This document shows, one piece after another, positions 1 to 7,216 of a stretch of DNA of 34,623 nt (position 1 is the stretch's first letter; every line of letters starts with the position of its first letter). Under the pieces are notes generated by a model. That model did no database searches and had not been told where the DNA came from. It worked only from the letters and a program-made list of their open reading frames with translations. A program made the position numbers and the translations under genes. The DNA lies in assembly GCA_035415725.1 (NCBI GenBank), contig DAOOGN010000037.1:1-34623 (forward strand), written 5' to 3'. Origin of the DNA: DSWT01 sp035415725 (lineage in GTDB: Bacteria; Chloroflexota; Anaerolineae; B4-G1; SLSP01).

Positions 1-55
1 CAAACCTGGCATAGGGAATAAGTGGCTTCGTCAGGTTGACTGGCCTGAATAGATA
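1..55 (-). repeat. Family C MITE-like element, right end only
   Basis: This stretch, read on the minus strand, starts with the terminal motif TATCTATTCAGGCC and continues with the CAACCTGACGAAGCCACTT and TTCCCTATGCCAGGTTTG segments seen at 6466, 6949, 24454 and 29384. The other end of the element lies outside the window or is deleted. Confidence 0.7.
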
Positions 56-60
56 TAAAA

Positions 61-96
61 ATCAGTGCAATCCGTGTCATCCGTGGCAAAAACTAA
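61..96 (+). repeat. Family D repeat fragment in the pheA leader
   Basis: About 36 bases (TCAGTGCAATCCGTGTCATC, then CGTGGCAAAAACTA) nearly match 11550-11586 inside the family D element upstream of clpC. The fragment abuts the pheA ribosome binding site, so the pheA leader is partly repeat-derived. Confidence 0.65.
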
Positions 97-109
97 AGGA
101 GAAAAACGT

Positions 110-949
110 ATGACGAAAGTGGCTTTTCAGGGAGTTGCCGGAGCGTATTCGGAGGAGGCCGTGCGGCAGTATTTCGGGGCGACGGTGGAAAGTGTGCCGT
201 GCCGCACGATAGAGGAACTGTTTCCCATGGTAGAGAACGGTGACGCTGACTATGCGATGCTGGCAGTGGAGAACGCCGTTGCCGGGACGGTCGCAGGAGC
301 CTATGAATTGTTGTTGGAGCGGGACTTGCGCATCAACGCCGAAGTCATCCTCCATGTTCACCACATGTTGCTCGCTGTGCCCGGTACGCAACGCGAGACC
401 ATCAAATGCGTGCGTTCCCATCCCCAGGCTCTGGCGCAGTGCCAGCGCTATCTCGACCGTTACGGTCTCGTCGGAGAGCCGGCGTTTGATACGGCAGGCA
501 GCGCCTGTGATTTGGCGGCCCATCCTGAGCCGCAGGTTGCAGTCATTGCCGGCGCACTAGCGGCAGAACTGTACGGCCTGGAAATTCTCGACCGGGACAT
601 TGAGGATTATCGCTTCAATTACACCCGCTTCTTTGTCATGGGGCTGGATGATCCGCCGCGCGCGCAGCGTCCTAAAACTTCCATCGTCTTCTCCACGCGG
701 CACACTCCCGGCGCACTGTACAAGTCGATGGGGGAATTTGCGGTACGCGGCCTCAACCTTACCAAGATCGAGTCGCGCCCGCGTCTGAATCAGCCCTGGC
801 GTTATACCTTCTATCTGGATTTTGAGGGACACTGCCAGGATGTAGCATGTGAAGCGGCCTTGATGGGTTTGTTGCGGCACTCTTCGTTCGTCAAATTGTT
901 GGGTTCGTATCCGGCAGCGACAACGCCGGTGGTGGAAGAGCAGGAGTAG
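110..949 (+). CDS. pheA: Prephenate dehydratase
   Basis: Cytoplasmic enzyme converting prephenate to phenylpyruvate, the committed step of phenylalanine synthesis. The 279-aa protein opens with VAFQGVAGAYSEEA, the typical start of the PDT catalytic domain, and has the substrate-site segment RFNYTRFFVMG near residue 180. A C-terminal ACT domain follows (from about 200: KTSIVFSTRHTPGALYKSM, then the ESRP motif), which in this family binds phenylalanine for feedback inhibition. No chorismate mutase domain is fused, so this is the stand-alone form. The ATG at 110 is chosen because AAAGGAG lies 8-14 bases upstream; a longer frame from 65 would put repeat-derived DNA into the protein. It is the first gene of a five-gene aromatic operon in this window; the operon may begin further upstream. 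Confidence 0.95.
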   Translation: MTKVAFQGVAGAYSEEAVRQYFGATVESVPCRTIEELFPMVENGDADYAMLAVENAVAGTVAGAYELLLERDLRINAEVILHVHHMLLAVPGTQRETIKCVRSHPQALAQCQRYLDRYGLVGEPAFDTAGSACDLAAHPEPQVAVIAGALAAELYGLEILDRDIEDYRFNYTRFFVMGLDDPPRAQRPKTSIVFSTRHTPGALYKSMGEFAVRGLNLTKIESRPRLNQPWRYTFYLDFEGHCQDVACEAALMGLLRHSSFVKLLGSYPAATTPVVEEQE

Positions 950-958
950 AGAGTAGAG

Positions 959-978
959 AGTACGGAATATGCCGTACT
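959..978 (+). other. Small hairpin in the pheA-aroF gap
   Basis: AGTACGG (959-965) can pair with CCGTACT (972-978) around a 6-base loop. It lies between pheA and the GGAGGAG site of aroF, next to AGAGAGT low-complexity DNA. It has no T-run, so it is not an obvious terminator; its role is unknown. Confidence 0.4.
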
Positions 979-1022
979 TCATACTCCTTACTCCACTAAA
1001 AACAACTATGGGAGGAGAAACG

Positions 1023-2036
1023 ATGATCGTTATCATGAAACCTGGCGCGACGACAGCGCAAATCGCTAATGTGACGGCCCGGATCGAAAGTATGGGCTGT
1101 ACGACGCACCTCTCGCAAGGAGAGGAACGCACTATCATCGGGGTCATCGGCAACGGACGTCCGATTGATCGTGAACAGATCGAACGGATGTCCGGTGTGG
1201 AACGGGCCGTGCCCGTGCTGCGACCTTTCAAACTCGCCAGCCGCGAATTTCACCCCCAGGATACCGTCGTCCCGGTCAATGGCATCGCGATCGGCGGCAA
1301 GGCATTGACCATCATCGCCGGGCCATGCTCGGTGGAAAGCCGGGCGCAGTTGCTCGAGACGGCGCAGGCTGTGAAGCAAGGCGGCGCGCAGATTCTGCGG
1401 GGCGGCGCGTTCAAGCCGCGCAGTTCCCCGTATAGCTTCCAGGGATTGGGAGAAGAGGCCCTGCGACTGCTGGCCGAGGCGCGCAGTGTCACCGGCCTGC
1501 CTGTCATCACCGAGGTGATCTCGCCGGAGTTGGTGCCGCTGGTGACGACCTACGCCGATATTTTGCAGGTCGGCGCGCGGAATATGCAGAACTTTGCTTT
1601 ACTGCATGCGGTGGGCGAGTCGCAGCGTCCGGTGATGCTCAAGCGCGGAATGATGGCGACGATGGAAGAACTGCTGATGGCCGCCGAGTACATCCTCTCG
1701 CACGGCAACCAGCGCGTGATCCTGTGCGAACGCGGCATCCGCACGTTCGAGAATTATACGCGCAACACCCTCGACTTGAGCGCTGTACCGATGTTGAAGC
1801 AACTCAGTCACCTGCCCGTCATTGTCGATCCGAGCCACGCCACCGGCAAATGGGAGTTGGTCGAGCCGATGTCGCGGGCCGCCATCGCGGCCGGGGCCGA
1901 TGGACTTATCATCGAAGTCCACCCGCGCCCGGAAGAGGCGCTCTCGGATGGAGCGCAGTCGCTCAAGCCGGCCCGCTTCGCCGCGCTGGTCCAATCGCTT
2001 AAACCGATTGCTGCAGCGGTGGGGCGCACGTTATAA
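1023..2036 (+). CDS. aroF: 3-deoxy-7-phosphoheptulonate (DAHP) synthase, type I-beta
   Basis: Condenses phosphoenolpyruvate and erythrose 4-phosphate to DAHP, the entry reaction of the shikimate pathway. The 337-aa protein has an N-terminal ferredoxin-like regulatory domain (about residues 1-70, MIVIMKPGATTAQIANVTAR), as in Thermotoga-type enzymes where it mediates Tyr/Phe inhibition. The catalytic TIM barrel follows: IAGPCSVES, the GGAFKPRSSPYSFQG loop, and metal/substrate motifs CERGIRTFENYTRNTLD, VDPSHATG and EVHP. The ATG at 1023 has GGAGGAG six bases upstream; the in-frame ATG at 969 has no ribosome site. It lies 73 bases after pheA in the same operon. I use the symbol aroF for the function; the orthologue is called aroA or aroG in some bacteria. 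Confidence 0.95.
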   Translation: MIVIMKPGATTAQIANVTARIESMGCTTHLSQGEERTIIGVIGNGRPIDREQIERMSGVERAVPVLRPFKLASREFHPQDTVVPVNGIAIGGKALTIIAGPCSVESRAQLLETAQAVKQGGAQILRGGAFKPRSSPYSFQGLGEEALRLLAEARSVTGLPVITEVISPELVPLVTTYADILQVGARNMQNFALLHAVGESQRPVMLKRGMMATMEELLMAAEYILSHGNQRVILCERGIRTFENYTRNTLDLSAVPMLKQLSHLPVIVDPSHATGKWELVEPMSRAAIAAGADGLIIEVHPRPEEALSDGAQSLKPARFAALVQSLKPIAAAVGRTL

Positions 2037-2057
2037 GAATCATGCATTATGATTCTT
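2035..2057 (+). other. Hairpin between aroF and tyrA
   Basis: AAGAATCAT (2035-2043) and ATGATTCTT (2049-2057) form a perfect 9-bp stem with a GCATT loop. It overlaps the aroF stop codon and ends next to the tyrA ribosome site (TGGAGA, about 2059-2064). No T-run follows, so mRNA stability or translation of tyrA is a likelier target than termination. This is inference. Confidence 0.5.
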
Positions 2058-2073
2058 GTGGAGACCGACCATC

Positions 2074-2937
2074 ATGAAGGGATTGACTGATTATACCGTC
2101 GCCATCGTCGGCCTGGGGCTGATGGGGGCATCGCTGGCAGGAGCGCTGCGGGGCAAGTGCGGGCGGGTGATCGGGGTGGCGCGGCGCGCGGAAGTCGTGG
2201 CGACGGCGCTGGAGCGTGGCTTTGTGGATGAGGGGACAACTGCCGTGCTCGCCGGCGTGCGTGACGCCGATGTGGTGGTGCTGTCGACGCCGGTGCGGGT
2301 GATTGTGCAGCAGTTGGCCGAGATCGCGCCATACCTGCGCCCCGGCTGTGTGGTGATGGATTTGGGCAGTACAAAGGCCGCCATCGTTGCCGCGATGGAT
2401 CGCCTGTTGCCTGCCTGCATCCAGCCGCTTGGCGCGCATCCGATGTGTGGTAAAGAAAGCGCTGGCATCGACGTGGCCGAAATCACCCTCTACCAGGGCC
2501 ACACTTTCATCCTCACGCCCCTGGAACGCACCACACCGGAGACGCTCGCCTTGGGCGTTGCTCTGGCCGAGGCCGTCGGTGCCAGGCCGCTGGTGTTGGA
2601 CGCCGCCCGGCAGGATTACATCGTCGGCGCCGTCAGCCATCTGCCGTACCTCCTGGCCTGCGCGCTGGTGGCGACGGCGGACGCGACCACGTCCCAAGAC
2701 CCGGCGGCGTGGAAGATCATCGCCGGCGGCTTCCGCGATACATCCCGCGTGGCCGGGAGCGACGTGCAGATGATGCTGGACATCCTGATGACCAACCAGG
2801 CCAATGTTCTGGGGATGGTGCATGTCTTCGAGCAAAAGCTGCGAGACCTGGCGCGGCTGATTGAGGCCGGCGATGAAGAGGCACTGCGCACGGCGCTGAC
2901 TCACATCCGCAGTACGCGAAAGGAGATGTTTCCATGA
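2074..2937 (+). CDS. tyrA: Prephenate dehydrogenase
   Basis: NAD(P)-dependent oxidative decarboxylation of prephenate to 4-hydroxyphenylpyruvate on the tyrosine branch (an arogenate-specific form cannot be excluded). The 287-aa protein starts with a Rossmann fold (VAIVGLGLMGASLAGALRG, residues about 10-28). It has LSTPV, the MDLGSTKAAIV segment, and the GAHPMCGKESAG motif with the family's catalytic histidine. The alpha-helical C-terminal domain contains GAVSHLPYLLA and GGFRDTSRVAGSD. No ACT or chorismate mutase domain is present. The ATG at 2074 is preferred over the TTG at 2056 because a GGAG-type site precedes it and the Rossmann strand begins soon after. Its last four bases overlap the aroA start (ATGA), indicating translational coupling. 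Confidence 0.93.
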   Translation: MKGLTDYTVAIVGLGLMGASLAGALRGKCGRVIGVARRAEVVATALERGFVDEGTTAVLAGVRDADVVVLSTPVRVIVQQLAEIAPYLRPGCVVMDLGSTKAAIVAAMDRLLPACIQPLGAHPMCGKESAGIDVAEITLYQGHTFILTPLERTTPETLALGVALAEAVGARPLVLDAARQDYIVGAVSHLPYLLACALVATADATTSQDPAAWKIIAGGFRDTSRVAGSDVQMMLDILMTNQANVLGMVHVFEQKLRDLARLIEAGDEEALRTALTHIRSTRKEMFP

Positions 2938-4316
2938 GCCAACTGATCGTTCAGTCCGGCAGTCCGTTACACGGGTGCGTAAGTGTGCCGGGCGACAAGT
3001 CTATTTCCCATCGCGCGTTGATGTTCGGCGCGCTGGCCGAAGGCATGAGCCACATCCACGGTTTGCTCCCCGCCGGCGATTGTCTGGCGACGTTGGGCTG
3101 CATGCGCGCGCTCGGTGTCGAGATTGAGCTGCGTCGTGATGAGCGTAGTGACGGCTTCAGCCATGCGGAAGCTGTTGAAGCGTTTACTACCAACCTTGAC
3201 GTGATCATCCACGGACGCGGGCTGCGTGGACTGCGGGCCCCTGCCGCCCCGCTGAACTGTGTCCGCTCAGGGACGACGATGCGCCTGCTGGCAGGCATGT
3301 TGGCCGGGCAGGACTTCGACAGCGTGCTGACCGGCGAACCGCAACTGCTGCGTCGCCCCATGCGCCGCGTCGTCACCCCGCTGCAGGCGATGGGTGCGAA
3401 CATCCACGACACGGACGGGCGCGCGCCGCTCACGATTCACGGGCAACCCTTGCACGGCAGCGACCATCACCTCGTCGTCGCCAGTGCGCAGGTGAAGAGC
3501 GCCATTCTGCTGGCGGCGCTCTTCGCCGACGGAACGGTGACCGTCCGCCAACCTGGACCGGCCCGCGATCATACGGAGCGCATGTTGAAGTCGCAAATAG
3601 CGCCCCGGCGCATCGACGCACCGGCGCTGAGCATTGAGGGTCGCGTGGTGACACTGCATCCAACTGCCATCGATCATCTGGAACCGCTGAATATGACGGT
3701 TCCCGGCGATATGTCCTCGGCGGCGTTTCCGCTGGTGGCGGCGTTGCTTGTACCGGAGGCGGCGGTGACGTTGAGCAGGGTGAACGTGAATCCAACGCGC
3801 ACGGGATTACTGGATGTGCTGGCGACGATGGGGGCGGAAATCACACTGGACAACGTCCGCGAGCAGGGCGGGGAGCCGGTGGCCGATCTGAAGGTGCGTT
3901 CTGCGTCGCTGAGCGGGACGGAGATCGGTGGGGCGGTGGTGGTGCGGATGATCGACGAGTTCCCCATCCTGGCGGTGGCGGCGACGCAGGCGCGCGGGAT
4001 AACCATTGTCCGCGATGCCGCCGAGTTGCGCGTCAAAGAAACCGACCGCGTCGCCGTTGTCGTCGAGGAATTGCGCAAGCTCGGCGCGCAGATCGAGCCG
4101 CGCGAGGATGGCTTTGTCATTGTAGGGCCGACGCCGCTGCATGGAGCTGTTGTGGACAGTCACGGCGACCATCGCCTGGCGATGGCGCTTGCCGTGGCGG
4201 GGCTGGCGGCGCAAGGCGAGACGGTCATCGAAAATGCCGAGTGCATCACGGATTCGTTCCCCGGCTTCGTTGAGGTGATGACGACTCTCGGTGGACAGCT
4301 ACAGGTAGAAGCATGA
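2934..4316 (+). CDS. aroA: 3-phosphoshikimate 1-carboxyvinyltransferase (EPSP synthase)
   Basis: Transfers the enolpyruvyl group of PEP to shikimate 3-phosphate. The 460-aa protein is longer than the usual 425-440. Visible family motifs are PGDKSISHRALMFGALAEG near the N-terminus, RSGTTMRLLAG (the common GNSGT segment reads VRSGT here), RRPMRRVVTPLQAMGA, VPGDMSSAAFPLVAALL, RMIDEFPILAVAA, ELRVKETDR and SHGDHRLAMALA. The extra length is largely explained by an insertion of about 18 residues at roughly 69-87 (RSDGFSHAEAVEAFTTN), between GVEIELRRD and VIIHGRGLRGL, encoded by repeat-like DNA (see 3145-3190). The start ATG overlaps the tyrA stop. The enzyme is probably active, since all core motifs are kept and the reading frame is open; activity itself is inferred. 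Confidence 0.94.
   Translation: MSQLIVQSGSPLHGCVSVPGDKSISHRALMFGALAEGMSHIHGLLPAGDCLATLGCMRALGVEIELRRDERSDGFSHAEAVEAFTTNLDVIIHGRGLRGLRAPAAPLNCVRSGTTMRLLAGMLAGQDFDSVLTGEPQLLRRPMRRVVTPLQAMGANIHDTDGRAPLTIHGQPLHGSDHHLVVASAQVKSAILLAALFADGTVTVRQPGPARDHTERMLKSQIAPRRIDAPALSIEGRVVTLHPTAIDHLEPLNMTVPGDMSSAAFPLVAALLVPEAAVTLSRVNVNPTRTGLLDVLATMGAEITLDNVREQGGEPVADLKVRSASLSGTEIGGAVVVRMIDEFPILAVAATQARGITIVRDAAELRVKETDRVAVVVEELRKLGAQIEPREDGFVIVGPTPLHGAVVDSHGDHRLAMALAVAGLAAQGETVIENAECITDSFPGFVEVMTTLGGQLQVEA
3145..3190 (+). repeat. Family A hairpin core inserted in frame within aroA
   Basis: GTAGTGACGGCTTCAGCC (3145-3162) is identical to the left arm of the family A hairpin at 5511-5528 and 6844-6861. It is followed by a degenerate right arm (GCTGTTGAAGCG, then TTTACTAC; 3171-3190), giving an imperfect inverted repeat. 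The reading frame stays open through it and it coincides with the extra residues in the EPSP synthase. It looks like a repeat captured as coding sequence. Confidence 0.65.
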
Positions 4317-4364
4317 CTCGTGAGGCGTGATTTTGACCCTTCGCATCGAGTTTGGGGAGGTGCA

Positions 4365-5315
4365 GTGAGTTTCGTCATCAATGGGCGCACACAACTTGTC
4401 GGCGTCATCGGCTGGCCGGTGGAGCACAGCCTCTCGCCGGCGATGCACAATGCGGCGCTGACGGCGCTCGGCCTGAACTGGTGCTATGTCGCCATGCCGG
4501 TGCGTCCCGGCGAGGTGGTCACGGCGGTGCACGGGCTGGCGGCGCTCGGTTTTCGCGGATGCAATGTCACCGTGCCGCACAAGCAGGCGGTGATGGCGGC
4601 GTTGGACAGCGTCACACCGGAAGCAAAAGCGCTGGGCGCGGTGAATACGCTTGTCTTCACCCGCACTGCCGAGGGCGCGAGTCATATTGCCGGACACAAC
4701 ACGGACGTGGCGGGCTTCATCGGCGCATTGCGGGCGGGCGGCTTCGAGCCGGCGGGCCGTCGCATCATGGTCGTCGGCGCGGGAGGGGCAGCGCGGGGGG
4801 TAGTCTACGGGCTGATGGAGGCGGGGGCGGCGTCCATCACGATCCTTAATCGCACGGCAGAGCGCGCGCAAATTCTCATTGCAGACTTGGCGCAGAGACG
4901 CAAAGACATAGAGAGTCGAAAATCCGTGCAGCAGCGAATGACGAATCACGAATCACGACTGATGAATGAAGAATCTCTTACGGCGTTGCCTTTGACGGAT
5001 GAAACGCTGGTGGAATCGGCGCGGCAGGCAGATTTGCTGGTCCATACCACCACGGTGGGGATGTGGCCGGAAGTCGAGGGGTGCATCTGGCCGGCAGGGA
5101 CGCCGATCCCGGCAGCTCTGACGGTCTACGATTTGGTTTATAATCCGCTGGAGACGCGCTTACTGCGCCTGGCCCGGCAATCCGGCGCGCGCGCCATCGC
5201 TGGGGTGGGGATGCTGGCCCGGCAAGGCGCGCTGGCGTTGGATTTGTGGACGGCGCAGGCGTTGGATGTCAACGAGATTGCGGCGTTGATGCAGCGCGAA
5301 GTGGTTAGCAGTTAG
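4365..5315 (+). CDS. aroE: Shikimate 5-dehydrogenase
   Basis: NADPH-dependent reduction of 3-dehydroshikimate to shikimate. The 316-aa protein (usual length 270-290) has the substrate-binding N-domain GVIGWPVEHSLSPAMHNAA, then FRGCNVTVPHKQAVM with the catalytic lysine, and NTLVF. The Rossmann motif is VVGAGGAARGV, followed by NRTAERA, with GVGMLARQGALALDLWT near the C-terminus. GTG at 4365 is chosen because GGGGAGG sits 5 bases upstream; an in-frame GTG at 4320 has none. Between ILIADLAQRR and the ADLLVHTTTVGM strand are about 25 extra residues (DIESRKSVQQRMTNHESRL...), encoded by repetitive AATCACG-type DNA. It is the last gene of the operon; more than 1.9 kb of repeats follow. Confidence 0.93.
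   Translation: MSFVINGRTQLVGVIGWPVEHSLSPAMHNAALTALGLNWCYVAMPVRPGEVVTAVHGLAALGFRGCNVTVPHKQAVMAALDSVTPEAKALGAVNTLVFTRTAEGASHIAGHNTDVAGFIGALRAGGFEPAGRRIMVVGAGGAARGVVYGLMEAGAASITILNRTAERAQILIADLAQRRKDIESRKSVQQRMTNHESRLMNEESLTALPLTDETLVESARQADLLVHTTTVGMWPEVEGCIWPAGTPIPAALTVYDLVYNPLETRLLRLARQSGARAIAGVGMLARQGALALDLWTAQALDVNEIAALMQREVVSS
4908..4977 (+). repeat. Low-complexity insertion inside aroE
   Basis: The segment has tandem CGAATCACGAATCACGA units and begins with ATAGAGAGTCG, an 11-mer that recurs in the repeat cluster at 5728-5738 (and as TAGAGAGTCG at 5617). It adds about 25 hydrophilic residues between a helix and a strand of the cofactor domain without breaking the frame. Confidence 0.55.
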
Positions 5316-5477
5316 CCGGCAGCCAAAAAACTAACCACGACTTGCTGAGGGCTAAAGAGCTACCATTTTAGTCTTTGCCACGGATAGCGTCCAACATCTT
5401 GTGGACCCATACACCTTCCGCGGAATTTTCACGCCTGATGGAGAGCGTAGCTCATGTCACGTCTGCCGACGAGAATT

Positions 5478-5599
5478 AGGACTTACGCAAATTTCCGTTT
5501 GTAGTGACGGCTTCAGCCGTTCTTAGCTCCTAAGAGACGCCTGAAGGCGTCACTACAAATCCTCCGCCGCTTGATTCGAGCCAGGCTGGCGTAAGTCCT
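5478..5599 (+). mobile_element. Family A MITE-like element, copy 1
   Basis: The 122-bp element has ends AGGACTTACGC and GCGTAAGTCCT, which are perfect inverted repeats. Inside, a hairpin of about 26 bp joins GTAGTGACGGCTTCAGCC (5511) to GGCGTCACTAC. Near-identical copies of the same length lie at 6821 and 26476. No coding capacity and no obvious target duplication are seen. Confidence 0.85.
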
Positions 5600-5630
5600 G
5601 TCGCATAGTTGTGGATTAGAGAGTCGTCAG

Positions 5631-5711
5631 GTACCATTCAGTCATCCTTGCCAGGTGGCAAACGTTACGGAAATAAATTGCTTCGCCAAGTTGACTGGCC
5701 TGAATAGATAC
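5631..5711 (+). mobile_element. Family C element, internally deleted (81 bp)
   Basis: Left end GTACCATTCAGTCATCCTTG is joined directly to the right-end block ending GCCTGAATAGATAC. It keeps both termini but lacks the GC-rich middle. It is followed by TTGCGTAAGTCCT, a remnant of a family A right end. Confidence 0.65.
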
Positions 5712-5820
5712 GTTTTGCGTAAGTCCTATAGAGAGTCGTCAGTTGCAGCATCACAAGACTTCCTGACTACTTGACTACCAGACTACTTGATGACTTGACT
5801 CCCAGACTGAATCAAGGAGA

Positions 5821-6162
5821 GTAACTATTCAGCCACCCTTGCCAGGTGGCGAACGGGACTTGGGGGAGGGTGCATAATAGGTTGACACTTCGGCTATAGG
5901 CGCTGGCCCTCTCATCCCCCAACCCCCTTCTCCCCCGCCAGCGGGGAAGAAGGGGGCAAAAGGGGGGTGTGGCGGGCGGCTTCGCCGCCCGCCACACCCC
6001 CCACCCAAAATCCCCCTTCCTGGGGGGAAGGGGGGCAGGGGGGATGGGCTTATAGAAACACGCCTATCTCGTCATCCACAAGCACCAGGCATACCGAAAT
6101 CCACGCCCAACCTGGCATAGGAAATAAATGGCTTCGTCAGGTTTACTAGCCCGAATAGATAC
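5821..6162 (+). mobile_element. Family C MITE-like element, longest copy (342 bp)
   Basis: Left end GTAACTATTCAGCC and right end GCCCGAATAGATAC form imperfect 14-bp terminal inverted repeats. The middle holds a C-rich/G-rich segment (CCCCCTTCTCCCCCGCCAGC) and a strong palindrome around 5967-6000 (GTGTGGCGGGC...GCCCGCCACAC). The right block carries the CTGGCATAGGAAATAA...GGCTTCGTCAGG sequence common to all copies. No gene is inside. Confidence 0.8.
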
Positions 6163-6173
6163 TCCGTGCAATC

Positions 6174-6234
6174 CTGTACTCGTCAGGATGATATTGAACA
6201 CAACAGCGTGGGATTTTTACCGCCGAGAGCGCCG
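6174..6234 (+). repeat. 61-bp direct repeat, copy 1
   Basis: CTGTACTCGTCAGGATGATA through TTTTTACCGCCGAGAGCGCCG matches 6750-6810 with only a few differences. The two copies flank about 515 bp containing the family C copies, suggesting duplication or insertion within a larger repeat. Confidence 0.7.
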
Positions 6235-6275
6235 AGATGGATGCTATTTCTCTGCGTCCTCAGCGTGCTCAGCGG
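6220..6275 (+). repeat. Inverted repeat with CCGCYGAG arms
   Basis: CCGCCGAGAGCGCCGAG at 6220 pairs imperfectly with CTCAGCGTGCTCAGCGG ending at 6275, around an AT-richer loop. It overlaps the end of the 61-bp repeat. Confidence 0.55.
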
Positions 6276-6313
6276 TGGGAACGAATTTAGCCGCACCCGT
6301 TAGCCATGCCCGG

Positions 6314-6370
6314 AGCGGATCGCCAGATCTGCGGTTCTGGCACGCTACGCCGCGGGATCTGACGATCCCT
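6314..6370. repeat. Family E palindrome (GATCGCCAGATC type)
   Basis: AGCGGATCGCCAGATCTGCGG is partly reversed as CCGCGGGATCTGACGATCCC. The unit resembles the palindrome at 34474-34528, so it is a dispersed repeat. Confidence 0.55.
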
Positions 6371-6399
6371 GGCAAGCATAAACTGGGCAGGTATTTACA

Positions 6400-6465
6400 C
6401 CGCGCAGGACTGGTAAACCTGACGAAGCAACTTATTCCCTATACCAGGTTTGGCGTAGATTTTGG
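6400..6465 (-). repeat. Family C right-end fragment
   Basis: GGTAAACCTGACGAAGCAAC through AGGTTTGGCGTAGATTTTGG is the right-block sequence of family C without its terminal motif. It is directly followed by another family C copy, giving a tandem arrangement. Confidence 0.6.
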
Positions 6466-6665
6466 GTATCTATTCAGGCTCGTAAACCTGACGAAGCCAC
6501 TTATTCCCTATGCCAGGTTTGGCGTAGACTTTGGTAGGCCAGGTGCTGCTGCATGACAAGATATGCGTGTTTCTATAAACCCATCCCCCCTGCCGAAGGG
6601 GCAACCTGTTATGTGCCCTCCCCAAAGTCCCGTTCGCCACCTGGCAAAGGTGGCTGAATAGTTAC
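6466..6665 (-). mobile_element. Family C element, 200-bp copy
   Basis: It starts GTATCTATTCAGGC and ends GGCTGAATAGTTAC, the two inverted termini. The central palindrome and most of the C-rich tract are missing. Confidence 0.75.
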
Positions 6666-6680
6666 CCTCCGTCAATGCGC

Positions 6681-6749
6681 CGTGGTTCTCTGGAACTTTG
6701 CGTGGTAAGGGAACAACGGCTCTAGTTTTTGCCCTCAATGCCACGGATT
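6681..6749 (-). repeat. Family D right-half fragment
   Basis: Read on minus, the sequence from ATCCGTGGCATTGAGGGCAA to CGCAAAGTTCCAGAGAACCA parallels the right half of the family D element at 11561-11625. The left half is absent. Confidence 0.55.
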
Positions 6750-6810
6750 CTGTACTCGTCAGGATGATAGTGAACACAACAGCGGGGGATTTTTACCGCC
6801 GCGAGCGCCG
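6750..6810 (+). repeat. 61-bp direct repeat, copy 2
   Basis: Matches 6174-6234 with a few substitutions. It is followed ten bases later by family A copy 2. Confidence 0.7.
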
Positions 6811-6820
6811 GGTTCGCCTT

Positions 6821-6942
6821 AGGACTTACGCAAATTTCCGTTTGTAGTGACGGCTTCAGCCGTTCTTAGCTCCTAAGAGACGCCTGAAGGCGTCTCTACA
6901 AATCCTCCGCCACTTGATTCGAGCCAGGCTTGCGTAAGTCCT
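6821..6942 (+). mobile_element. Family A MITE-like element, copy 2
   Basis: 122 bp, almost identical to 5478-5599, with the same AGGACTTACGC / GCGTAAGTCCT ends and inner hairpin (one arm end reads GCGTCTCTAC). The near identity suggests recent movement or gene conversion. Confidence 0.85.
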
Positions 6943-6948
6943 GATAAG

Positions 6949-7216
6949 GTATCTATTCAGGCTAGTAAACCTGACGAAGCCACTTATTCCCTATGCCAGG
7001 TTTGGCGTAGACTTTGGTATGCCAGGTGCTTCTGTATGACAAGATATTCGTGTTTCTATAAGCTCATCCCCCCTGCCCCCCAGGAAGGGGGATTTTGGGT
7101 GGGGGTGAGAGGGTCATCACCTGCCGAAGGGGTAACCTATTATGTGCCCTCCCCAAAGTCCCGTTCGCCACCTGGCAAGGGTGGCTGAATCTTGACCAGG
7201 GTGGCTGAATAGTTAC
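6949..7216 (-). mobile_element. Family C element, 268-bp copy
   Basis: Termini GTATCTATTCAGGC and GGCTGAATAGTTAC are intact. The block beside the right end contains GTGGCTGAAT twice (AAGGGTGGCTGAAT, CAGGGTGGCTGAAT), a short tandem duplication of the end. It lies 12 bp beyond the stop codon of the CPBP gene. Confidence 0.8.

Noticed and set aside
2047..2904. A 285-aa open frame antisense to tyrA
   Set aside because: It mirrors tyrA codons, has low-complexity His/Gln/Arg-rich sequence and no ribosome site.
6128..6556. A 142-aa open frame in the repeat cluster
   Set aside because: It translates several unrelated repeats in series, including a duplicated segment, and has no ribosome site.
5821..7216. 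Recurring spacings considered as a CRISPR array
   Set aside because: The repeats are of different lengths, in both orientations, with inverted termini and no uniform spacers.
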